From: an uncultured Collinsella sp.
GTDB lineage: Bacteria > Actinomycetota > Coriobacteriia > Coriobacteriales > Coriobacteriaceae
Reading direction: 5' to 3'
DNA length: 20,338 bases
Assembly: GCA_900759045.1 (NCBI GenBank)
Contig: CAAETU010000038.1
Location: 1-20,338, forward strand
The position numbers and the translations under genes were made by a program. This document shows, in pieces, positions 14,435 to 20,338 of the stretch (position 1 is the first letter of the stretch; the number at the start of each line of letters is the position of its first letter). Below the pieces are notes generated by a model. That model was not told the origin of the DNA and ran no database searches. It worked only from the letters and a program-made list of their open reading frames with translations.

Positions 14435-14442
14435 CGCAAAAA

Positions 14443-14474
14443 CCACCACAAAGGTGCCTGGCCCTTTGTGGTGG
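14443..14474. repeat. Family B hairpin, copy B3
   Basis: CCACCACAAAGG (14443-14454) and CCTTTGTGGTGG (14463-14474) form a perfect 12-base stem with the loop TGCCTGGC. It lies about 100 bases after the MFS gene stop and just upstream of the HAD promoter, and 32 bases from a family A copy. Confidence 0.8.
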
Positions 14475-14506
14475 CCAGACCCGCAGGATGGCCTGGCCCG
14501 GGGCGC

Positions 14507-14571
14507 AAACCATCACAACATTCGACGTTTTTCGGCAAAATCGCGATTTTCATCGAATGTTGTGATGGTTT
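14507..14571. repeat. Family A palindrome, copy A2 (forward core)
   Basis: AAACCATCACAACATTCGA (14507-14525) and its exact reverse complement (14553-14571) form a 19-base stem, the most perfect copy. Its right end touches the stop codon of the MFS gene, so the transcript would fold right after the stop. The core reads CGTTTTTCGGCAAAATCGCG then ATTTTCA. Confidence 0.9.
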
Positions 14572-15858
14572 TTACTGCCTTGCGGCACGATCGGAATGCC
14601 GGCGTCCAAACAGCAGCAACGCCGCGGGAACCGCCGTCACGACCATACCCGCCCCGATGAGCGTCTGCTGCACACCAAACGTCGCCGCCAGCCACGGGGC
14701 AATCGCCAGCGGGGCCACACCAGCGAACATGTTGCCAAAGCCCATGACCGAGTTGACGCGGCCGAGTTGCTCGAGCGGCGCCGTCGTTTGCACGATGGTG
14801 TTGTGGAGCGGATTAACGACGCCCCAGGCCACGCCCAAGGCAATCTGGCCAATGAGGGCCACGCCTATGTACTGCGTCCCCACGTAGAGCAGACTTCCCA
14901 GGCCCACACGCATAAGCGCCACGAGCAGCGTTTTAAGGTTGACCAGGTGCGGTGGCAAGCGGAGCGCGAGGACGGCGCCCAGCACCGCGCCTACACCGCT
15001 TGCCGACGAGAGCCAGCCCATCCACTCAACACCAACGCGCAGGACATCGCGGTAGAAGAACGACTCCAGCGGATCGAAGGCACCGTAGCCAAAGTTCGAG
15101 AGGAAGATGATGCAGAACAGCAAGGCGAGGATACTGTTGGTGAAGACTGTCTTGATGCTTGTCGCGAAGGTGACGCGGGCGAACGTGCTGGGGTTGGAGC
15201 TTTGGCTGGCAGTGATTGCCGTTGTACTGCTGTCCGCGGGAGTACTTTCACGCGCGGCGACGCGAACTGCTTGCGGTCTAAAGCCCCAGCCGGCAATGAA
15301 CGCCAGTACGGTAAAAATCATCATGAGCACGAACACCGCGCGTGACGATGTAGCCGCCGCGACAAAGCCGCCCATCATGGGGCCGACGATGATACTCACG
15401 TTAGAGAACATGGCGATGGCAGAGTTGATGTCTTTGAGCTCGACAGGATCGTCGGTGAGGTAGGCTGGATAGGATGTGGTGATGGGCTGGGCAAACCCCA
15501 TCACAAAGCCCAGGAGCACCGCGCCGAGCAGGACGATGCCGGTCGCGCTGCCAAAGGCAATGGTCGCCGCGCCGGTTGCCAGCGTGCCCACGATGCTCAG
15601 CAAGAAATGACGGCGCGGGCCCCAGGCGTCAAGCGCCGCGCCGCCCGCAAAGGATCCAAGGATCACGAATACGTTCATAAAAAGGACGGCCAGCGATGTC
15701 GCCACGACCGAGGCATCGTCTGCATAGGTGAGTGTTCCGATAACGCCGATAAAGTAGCTGGTCTGAAAACCGGTGTAGATGAGAAAGCGCATCGCCACCA
15801 GGCGCTTGGCCTGCACGGACAGCGAAGGTTGAGGTTTTGAGAGAAGAGATGCGAGCAT
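14572..15858 (-). CDS. Major facilitator superfamily transporter
   Basis: A membrane transporter of 428 residues with about 12 hydrophobic helices; the substrate is not evident. The loop after helix 2 has GGAALDAWGPRRHFL, which fits the MFS motif A position (G-x-x-x-D-x-x-G-x-R). The middle carries a Ser/Thr-rich cytoplasmic loop (PADSSTTAITASQSSNPST) joining the two six-helix halves. The family is broadly that of drug or small-molecule exporters. I chose the ATG at 15858 because GAGGAG lies five bases before it. The upstream ATGs at 15876 and 15903 are followed by that site or lie in a hairpin. The gene is monocistronic, with a family A palindrome touching its stop. Confidence 0.88.
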   Translation of the reverse strand: MLASLLSKPQPSLSVQAKRLVAMRFLIYTGFQTSYFIGVIGTLTYADDASVVATSLAVLFMNVFVILGSFAGGAALDAWGPRRHFLLSIVGTLATGAATIAFGSATGIVLLGAVLLGFVMGFAQPITTSYPAYLTDDPVELKDINSAIAMFSNVSIIVGPMMGGFVAAATSSRAVFVLMMIFTVLAFIAGWGFRPQAVRVAARESTPADSSTTAITASQSSNPSTFARVTFATSIKTVFTNSILALLFCIIFLSNFGYGAFDPLESFFYRDVLRVGVEWMGWLSSASGVGAVLGAVLALRLPPHLVNLKTLLVALMRVGLGSLLYVGTQYIGVALIGQIALGVAWGVVNPLHNTIVQTTAPLEQLGRVNSVMGFGNMFAGVAPLAIAPWLAATFGVQQTLIGAGMVVTAVPAALLLFGRRHSDRAARQ

Positions 15859-15877
15859 GGAGACTCCTCGTTTCATA

Positions 15878-15905
15878 CGAATACGGGCGGTGGTATTCGC
15901 CACCG
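15878..15905 (-). promoter_or_regulatory. Two competing stems in the MFS leader
   Basis: On the minus strand CGGTGG/CCACCG (15905-15900 with 15893-15888) forms one stem. CGAATAC (15899-15893) can instead pair with GTATTCG (15884-15878). They share bases and cannot form together. The second ends close to the binding site of the MFS gene, so switching could affect translation. This is inference from pairing only. Confidence 0.35.
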
Positions 15906-16031
15906 TCTGTCAAATCAATCTATCCGCACGAAACATTAAGGACGCATCAAGCCCCTTCTCTCCGTTTTTCGCCCGTCATGAACTACTTGGTAGATTGTAA
16001 GGCATGTCCCACACATCTACCAAAGCAAAAA

Positions 16032-16064
16032 CCACCACAAAGGTGCCTGGCCCCTTTGTGGTGG
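16032..16064. repeat. Family B hairpin, copy B4
   Basis: CCACCACAAAGG (16032-16043) and CCTTTGTGGTGG (16053-16064) form a perfect 12-base stem. It lies between the MFS promoter region and the 3' end of moaC-mobB, next to another hairpin. Confidence 0.8.
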
Positions 16065-16089
16065 AAACAACGTTTTCCCAGATAAAACC

Positions 16090-16118
16090 TGCCAAAATAA
16101 ACCTGTCCCTTTTTGGCA
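16090..16118 (-). terminator. Probable terminator after moaA-moaC-mobB
   Basis: TGCCAAAA (16090-16097) pairs with TTTTGGCA (16111-16118). On the minus strand the stem is followed by GGTTTTATC. It lies about 125 bases after the moaC-mobB stop. The loop contains CCTGTCCC, also seen in the loop of family B copy B1. Confidence 0.5.
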
Positions 16119-16243
16119 TGTTATGGCAGCGCAGCGAGCCGGTTCCAAGTGCCCCAGGTCGCCCCGAAAGAGGAGCGACGCGTACTTTGGGACGCGAGCG
16201 ACGGCTTGAGGGGCGAGATGGGGTGCTTGGGGCCGGCGCAGCG

Positions 16244-17545
16244 TCAAGCCTGAAGGTGGTCTTGGATGAGATCGCAGATGGCTCGGGCGTCGTTGATGTT
16301 GATGGCTCGGGTCGCAAAGCCGGCGTCGAAGGCCTGACGCGCCAGGGCCTCGTTACAGGCAAGGGCCAGCGTGCGGCCGTCGACCAGGTCGAGCGAGCTC
16401 TTGCCGCGCAGACGGTCGACACCGGAGCGCGCGACGACGATGTTGTCGAAGCCCTCGGTCTTGTAACCCTCGATGATCACCACGTCGACATCGTTGTAGC
16501 GCGACAGCAGCTCGCGCGCGGGCATCTCGTCCTCCTCGCGCGTGTCGGCGTACTCCGCCCAGCGCGTGGCGCAGATGAGGCCCACGTGCTTGGATCCGGC
16601 CTGGTGATGGCGCCACGTATCCTTGGCGGGCACATCGATATCAAAGCCGTGGTGCCCATGATGCTTGAGCGAACCCACGCGCAGGCCGCGGCGGGTGAGC
16701 TCGGCAATGACCTTCTCGACGAGTGTGGTCTTGCCCGAGTTTTGGTAACCGATAAACGCGATCGCAGGGACGGCCGGAGCTGCGGGCGTGACGGCAGCGG
16801 ACGCGCTCGCGAGGGCGGCACCGTCAGCAGCCACGGCCTCAACAGCAGCGGCCTGACGCTCTGCACGATCCCACACGCCCGAGCGGCCGCCCTCCTTGTG
16901 CAGCAGGCGTACGTCAACGATCTCCATGCCGCGATCGACCGCCTTGCACATGTCGTAGATGGTCAGACACGCGGCACTCGCGCCGGTCAGAGCCTCCATC
17001 TCGATACCCGTCTTGCCCGTCACGCCGGCCGTAACCAGTACGTGAAAGCCAACCTGCCCGTCCGCGCGCGCCGGTGCCCAGCCCTCGGGCACATCCTCGG
17101 CAGGCGTTCCCGCCGAAGCGATGGGCTCGATATCGCACTTACTCTTGGTAATGAGCAACGGATGGCACATGGGGATGATGTCACTCGTGCGCTTGATGGC
17201 CATGATGCCCGCCACGCGTGCGCAGGCAAGCACGTCGCCCTTCTTGGCGCGGTCCTGCAGCACCATAGCCTGCGTCTCGGAGTGCATGAGGATAGTGCCC
17301 TCGGCGATAGCAATGCGATGGGTCTCGGCCTTGTCGGACACGTCAACCATGCGCACCTCGCCCTTGGCGTCCACGTGCGTCAGCTCGTCGCGACGGGCGT
17401 CGCGGGCGGGCTCGGTGGCAGTGCTGGCAGTCGGCTGTGCGGACGCGTCGGCGTTGCCAGCATTCGCCGCAGCCGTGACTTTGTGGGCAGACATCGCGGC
17501 CCTGCGAGCGGCCTTGGTGGCATCGGCGTACCTGCTCTTGGCCAT
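16244..17545 (-). CDS. MoaC-MobB fusion (cyclic pyranopterin monophosphate synthase / MGD synthesis GTPase)
   Basis: The MoaC part (about 53-215) turns the MoaA product into cyclic pyranopterin monophosphate. It has THVDAKGEVRMVDVSDK, MCHPLL (H128) and GKTGIEMEALTGASAACLTI (catalytic K178). An Ala-rich linker leads to a MobB part (about 261-433), a P-loop protein that assists MobA in attaching GMP to molybdopterin: Walker A GYQNSGKTT (266-274) and KHHGHHGFDIDVPAKDTWRH. The 433-residue protein also has an Ala-rich N-terminal extension of about 50 residues. I chose the ATG at 17545, with GGAGG eight bases upstream inside the end of moaA, four bases after the moaA stop, so the two are co-transcribed. 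Such fusions imply that both enzymes act in one pathway, though not on consecutive steps. Confidence 0.93.
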   Translation of the reverse strand: MAKSRYADATKAARRAAMSAHKVTAAANAGNADASAQPTASTATEPARDARRDELTHVDAKGEVRMVDVSDKAETHRIAIAEGTILMHSETQAMVLQDRAKKGDVLACARVAGIMAIKRTSDIIPMCHPLLITKSKCDIEPIASAGTPAEDVPEGWAPARADGQVGFHVLVTAGVTGKTGIEMEALTGASAACLTIYDMCKAVDRGMEIVDVRLLHKEGGRSGVWDRAERQAAAVEAVAADGAALASASAAVTPAAPAVPAIAFIGYQNSGKTTLVEKVIAELTRRGLRVGSLKHHGHHGFDIDVPAKDTWRHHQAGSKHVGLICATRWAEYADTREEDEMPARELLSRYNDVDVVIIEGYKTEGFDNIVVARSGVDRLRGKSSLDLVDGRTLALACNEALARQAFDAGFATRAININDARAICDLIQDHLQA

Positions 17546-17549
17546 ATGA

Positions 17550-18605
17550 TCATCCTCCGATTTGGGACATAAATCGTTGCGTGCCCTCAATTATCGCGTG
17601 TTCCTGCGGTTTGTGGGCCACAGCATCGCGCCAAATCGAAAGTACCTGCATATCATCACCACGGCGCAGCGCCTCACGCACCGAATACTCGGCATCGCTG
17701 AACAGGCACAGACGCACGCTGCCATCGGCCGTCAGGCGTAGACGGTTGCAATTCGCACAAAAATGATTGGACATGGCGCTGATAAAGCCAACCGTTCCCG
17801 CCGCGCCCGGAAAGTGCCAGTAGCGCGCAGGGCCCGCGCCGGCAGGAGCGTCGTTGATGTCGAGCGGCTCGAGCTCGCCCAGACCCGCCGCGGCGACCCC
17901 GGCATTGATGCGCGCCCGCAGCTCGTCGCTCGGCACGGTATCGCTCGCATCCCACAGCTCGGGATTGAGCGTGGGAGCATGCGGATCCACAGCGCAATGC
18001 GAACTCGTGTGCTCGTCGCCGATGGGCATATATTCGATAAATCGCAGATGAATAGGGCGGTCGACGGTCAGCCGTGCGAGGGCCGCCACATCCTGGTTGA
18101 GCCGGCGCACAACAACGCAGTTGACCTTAACGGGCTCAAAGCCCCAAGCCAGCGCCGCGTCGATGCCAGCCATGGTCTGCTCGAGTCGACCTAGACGCGT
18201 GATCTTTCCAAAGAGCGTAGGGTCGAGCGTGTCGAGCGAGATGTTGACGCGGTTAAGCCCCGCATCTTTGAGCTGCGGCGCCAGCTTGGGCAGCAGGGCG
18301 CCGTTGGTGGTAAGCGAGATGTCCTCGATCTGCGGAATCGCACGAATGTCGCGAATAAGCGGGATGATACGGCGGCTGACCAGCGGCTCGCCGCCCGTCA
18401 GGCGTACGCGGCGAATGCCCTCCCCCGCCACCAGGCGCACAAAGCGGGCGATTTCCTCGGCACTGAGCAGCTCGTCGTGCGCGCGGGGCGCCACGCCATC
18501 GGCCGGCATGCAGTAAATGCAGCGGAAATTGCACTTGTCGGTAACGGCAATGCGCAGGTAGTTGATATCGCGGCCAAAGCCGTCATGTTGCACGTGCCCG
18601 TCCAC
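17550..18605 (-). CDS. moaA: GTP 3',8-cyclase MoaA (radical SAM)
   Basis: The first enzyme of molybdenum cofactor synthesis, converting GTP to 3',8-cyclo-H2GTP. The 351 residues have the radical SAM cluster motif CNFRCIYC (C25, C29, C32), LTGGEPL for S-adenosylmethionine, the second iron-sulfur motif C283, C286 and C300 (HFCANCNRLRLTADGSVRLC), and the C-terminal Gly-Gly (350-351) needed for activity, within FMSQIGG. Length is typical. The start is GTG at 18605 with GGGGAGGG just upstream; an internal GTG lies at codon 5. It heads the moaA-moaC-mobB pair. The other cofactor genes (moaE, moaD, moeA, mobA) and a molybdoenzyme are not in the window. Confidence 0.95.
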   Translation of the reverse strand: MDGHVQHDGFGRDINYLRIAVTDKCNFRCIYCMPADGVAPRAHDELLSAEEIARFVRLVAGEGIRRVRLTGGEPLVSRRIIPLIRDIRAIPQIEDISLTTNGALLPKLAPQLKDAGLNRVNISLDTLDPTLFGKITRLGRLEQTMAGIDAALAWGFEPVKVNCVVVRRLNQDVAALARLTVDRPIHLRFIEYMPIGDEHTSSHCAVDPHAPTLNPELWDASDTVPSDELRARINAGVAAAGLGELEPLDINDAPAGAGPARYWHFPGAAGTVGFISAMSNHFCANCNRLRLTADGSVRLCLFSDAEYSVREALRRGDDMQVLSIWRDAVAHKPQEHAIIEGTQRFMSQIGG

Positions 18606-18645
18606 GCAGCCCTCCCCTCGCGCGGCGATTTATTCTTCGGGAAAC

Positions 18646-18675
18646 ATAATACCCCACGAGAGAATCATGCCGACA
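18646..18675 (-). promoter_or_regulatory. Possible moaA promoter
   Basis: On the minus strand TATTAT (18651-18646) is a plausible -10 box about 40 bases before the GTG start. The -35 region (around TGTCGG, 18675-18670) is weak. No molybdenum cofactor riboswitch is evident in the short leader. Confidence 0.3.
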
Positions 18676-18738
18676 CCCGTACGACAGGACAGGTCGCTTC
18701 GAGCAAAACGGACTTTCCAAGCCCATCCTCAGCATACA

Positions 18739-18801
18739 AACCATCACAACATTCGTCGCTTTTCCCGATTTTGGCAAAAAACGTCGAATGTTGTGATGGT
18801 T
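18739..18801. repeat. Family A palindrome, copy A3 (reversed core)
   Basis: AACCATCACAACATTCG (18739-18755) and its exact reverse complement (18785-18801) flank a core that matches copies A1 and A2 only when read on the other strand (ACGTTTTTTGCCAAAATCGG). It lies about 40 bases after the stop codon of the gene at 18841 and upstream of moaA. Confidence 0.88.
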
Positions 18802-18840
18802 CGCCTACCCACGGCACCCTGCAGAAGGACCAAAACGCCC

Positions 18841-19878
18841 CTAAAGGCCGCCGTCCCAGTGCCGAATCACGAATTCTCGCAGATCGTTCTGCCTTTTCTG
18901 GAACGCTTCGCTTCGGTCGCACTTAAGGCCCATCGCAAGTGCGATGGCGTTCATCGCCCGGTGCAATTGCAGCTGATGGGCAAACTGAGTCCCGGTGAGG
19001 ACGATCATTCTAAAGCCCAGCGCGCTCAGCACGGTCATACGCTCCGCATCCGACGCGCTGCGCTGTTTATCAAGATGGTCCGAGCCGTTGTATTCAATCC
19101 CCGTACCACTCGCAGGCGCATATACGTCGATCTCGAAATACCCGGCCTTAGCGAGATATTTGAACTCGTTGGGAACATCGACCCGATGGTTGAGCTCGAT
19201 CTTGGCGTATCCCAGCCCTCCCTGGGAACGCTTTGCTACGACCATGATTGCGGTGGCCGTCTCCATGGGCGACCGCGCGCCATCGTGCACGCGCCTGAGC
19301 ACGGCGGCCGCGCGTATAGCCCCCTGACGAGGTCGGTTCTCATTGCAATAAGCAATCAAGTCGGCAACGGTATACCTCTGCCCCATCTCGATATAATCGC
19401 CTGTCGACAGATGATTCAAATGGTATCGGGCGCAGATTTCGTAGCCATATTCCAGCTGCTCGGGCTCACTCATCCACGAACCCGCTTGGACAAAGCACAT
19501 GGCCTCATCAACCACTAGAAGGCCCTCTGCCACCTCGATAAGATGGCCTGGAGGTACCGGCGCCCCAAACACGTGGCACCTAAATCCAGCCGGCGTCGAA
19601 CGCTCAAAATCGAAGTTGACGAGCGTGTCGATATGATCGAGCTCTTCTCGTGGAATACCGAACGAAACCAGATAGTCGGTAACAATCCCGGCAGCCGTTG
19701 AAGCCCTCAGCCCCTTGGCATCTAGCCCCAATTTGGGCAGGTCCGCAGTCGGCTCCGCCTCGTTAGCAAGCGAGTCCTCATCGTATAGGCTGCTTGCTCG
19801 CGAGAGCGGCTCGGACGGGCGCGCCACGTTGTGGTACAGCCAGGCAGTCTTATGGGACAGGACGATCGGCAGGTCCAT
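18841..19878 (-). CDS. Hypothetical protein with a DUF559/Vsr-like nuclease domain
   Basis: A 345-residue protein of unknown role. The C-terminal part follows the layout of DUF559 endonuclease-like proteins (PD-(D/E)XK fold): SPMET (E206), FEIDVYAP (D251), GIEYNGSDH (E262, H268), then DAERMTVLSALGFRMIVLT. The usual family form of the third motif is VEYDG..H, so Asn replaces Asp here. The N-terminal part (1-200) is not recognised; in related actinobacterial proteins it often resembles an AbiEi-like winged-helix segment, which I cannot confirm here. The ATG at 19878 has GGAGGG five bases upstream. No partner gene lies beside it. Catalytic activity, if any, is unproven. Confidence 0.75.
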   Translation of the reverse strand: MDLPIVLSHKTAWLYHNVARPSEPLSRASSLYDEDSLANEAEPTADLPKLGLDAKGLRASTAAGIVTDYLVSFGIPREELDHIDTLVNFDFERSTPAGFRCHVFGAPVPPGHLIEVAEGLLVVDEAMCFVQAGSWMSEPEQLEYGYEICARYHLNHLSTGDYIEMGQRYTVADLIAYCNENRPRQGAIRAAAVLRRVHDGARSPMETATAIMVVAKRSQGGLGYAKIELNHRVDVPNEFKYLAKAGYFEIDVYAPASGTGIEYNGSDHLDKQRSASDAERMTVLSALGFRMIVLTGTQFAHQLQLHRAMNAIALAMGLKCDRSEAFQKRQNDLREFVIRHWDGGL

Positions 19879-19979
19879 GAGCCCTCCAATGGAGTCGGAT
19901 AACCAACCTTATTCCCCCGCCCACGGGTCCGCACACCTTCGTGCACAAGAAAGCGATTCCACCCAGTCGAGTGGCAGAA

Positions 19980-20044
19980 AAACCATCACAACATTCGATG
20001 CTTTTCCCGATTTTGGCAAAAAACGTTGAATGTTGTGATGGTTT
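19980..20044. repeat. Family A palindrome, copy A4 (reversed core)
   Basis: AAACCATCACAACATTC (19980-19996) and its exact reverse complement (20028-20044) flank the same core as A3 (CTTTTCCCGATTTTGGCAAA), again in reversed orientation relative to A1 and A2. It lies between the transposase end and the start of the DUF559-like gene. Confidence 0.88.
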
Positions 20045-20110
20045 GAGGCGAAGTGAGGGGCACAGAGGGCCAAAGCATCGTGCTTGGAGCGTGGCTATTT
20101 TTCGCCCCGT

Positions 20111-20135
20111 CGGGGGTGCGGACGATTTCTTGGAC
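20111..20135. mobile_element. Probable terminal inverted repeat of the IS3-family element
   Basis: GGGGGTGCGGACGATTTCTT plus GGAC lies six bases beyond the transposase stop codon, and resembles IS150-type ends in layout. The partner end lies outside the window, so the exact boundary and any target duplication cannot be checked. Confidence 0.4.
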
Positions 20136-20140
20136 CGCGC

Positions 20141-20338
20141 CTAGGCGTATCCAAGCTTCCTGCGGTACTCCATCGGGCTGAGCCACCCGAGGGACTTCTT
20201 GATCCGCTCCTCACGATAGTATACGAGGTAGGCCTCGAGCCTGCCCATGAACTCCCCGGCCGTCACGCCCTCCCAGTCCCTGTAGCGGAAGAACTCGTTC
20301 TTGAGGCGCCCGAAGAAGCCCTCGCAGGCCGAGTTGTC
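20141..20338 (-). CDS. IS3-family (IS150 group) transposase, C-terminal end only
   Basis: The last 65 codons of a transposase that integrates the element by DDE chemistry; the N-terminal part is beyond the window edge. DNSACEGFFGRLKNEF contains the third catalytic acid of the integrase core (the Glu of ACEGF). The tail has YYREERIKKSLGWLSPMEYR, the usual end of IS3-family OrfB proteins (the N-x-x-R-x-x-x-x-L-x-x-x-S-P region), followed by TAG. No damage is seen in this part. Confidence 0.9.
   Translation of the reverse strand, partial: DNSACEGFFGRLKNEFFRYRDWEGVTAGEFMGRLEAYLVYYREERIKKSLGWLSPMEYRRKLGYA

Larger units (their letters stand above)
15859..16243. other. Intergenic region between the MFS gene and moaC-mobB
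   Basis: This 385-base stretch holds the MFS leader hairpins (15878-15905), a family B hairpin (16032-16064) and a second hairpin with a T-rich flank (16090-16118). The GC-rich part at 16119-16243, just after the moaC-mobB stop, shows no gene or clear repeat. Confidence 0.6.

Noticed and set aside
18606..18660. Molybdenum cofactor riboswitch upstream of moaA
   Set aside because: The leader is too short and shows none of the long conserved helices expected for that RNA.
19879..20140. Toxin-antitoxin pair with the DUF559-like protein
   Set aside because: No small gene lies beside it; the interval holds only a family A palindrome and the IS end.

Overview
The window looks like part of the chromosome of a high-GC Gram-positive gut actinobacterium, most likely a Coriobacteriia member such as Collinsella. 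The basis is GC-rich coding sequence with AGGAGG-type ribosome binding sites, a complete gatCAB operon, an LPXTG/sortase C pilus locus, and an IS3-type transposase end. The genus is an inference from gene content, not a database match. Every gene I can support, including both cut-off ones, is on the minus strand.

Layout from left to right (so downstream to upstream for the genes): the first five codons of a cut-off gene (1-15); a highly structured 400-base intergenic stretch (about 200-546) with a duplicated 41-base box, two intrinsic-terminator-like hairpins and a perfect 38-base inverted repeat; the gatC-gatA-gatB operon, with TAATG stop/start overlaps at both junctions (550-4051); a class C sortase (4355-5293); a small, probably membrane-anchored 50-residue protein (5556-5708); two shaft-type pilins with sorting signals (6015-7724 and 7833-9497); a large beta-helix pilus tip adhesin that is split by a one-base frameshift (9490-13022); an AT-rich regulatory stretch (13023-13526); a Cof-type HAD phosphatase (13527-14348); an MFS transporter (14572-15858); a MoaC-MobB fusion and MoaA for molybdenum cofactor synthesis (16244-18605); a protein with a DUF559-like nuclease domain (18841-19878); and the C-terminal end of an IS3-family transposase running off the right edge.

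The pilus genes form a plausible unit: adhesin, then two pilins, then a terminator, then a small ORF, then the polymerising sortase. The same near-palindrome, TGTTTAGACAA, lies in the apparent promoters of both the adhesin gene and the sortase gene, which suggests co-regulation of the two transcription units. The adhesin reading frame breaks at a run of five A residues. One extra A would rejoin the beta-helix part to its FctA/Cna-B-like stalk and LPLSG anchor.

Two families of intergenic palindromes are scattered through the window, four copies each. Family A (about 57-65 bases, arms AACCATCACAACATTCG) has a directional core present in both orientations, as expected of a small mobile or inverted element. 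Family B (about 33-37 bases, arms CCACCACAAAGG) usually lies just after a stop codon. Together with the duplicated box/terminator module next to gatB, these are the least explained parts of the window. I did not find a CRISPR array, tRNA, rRNA or defence operon.
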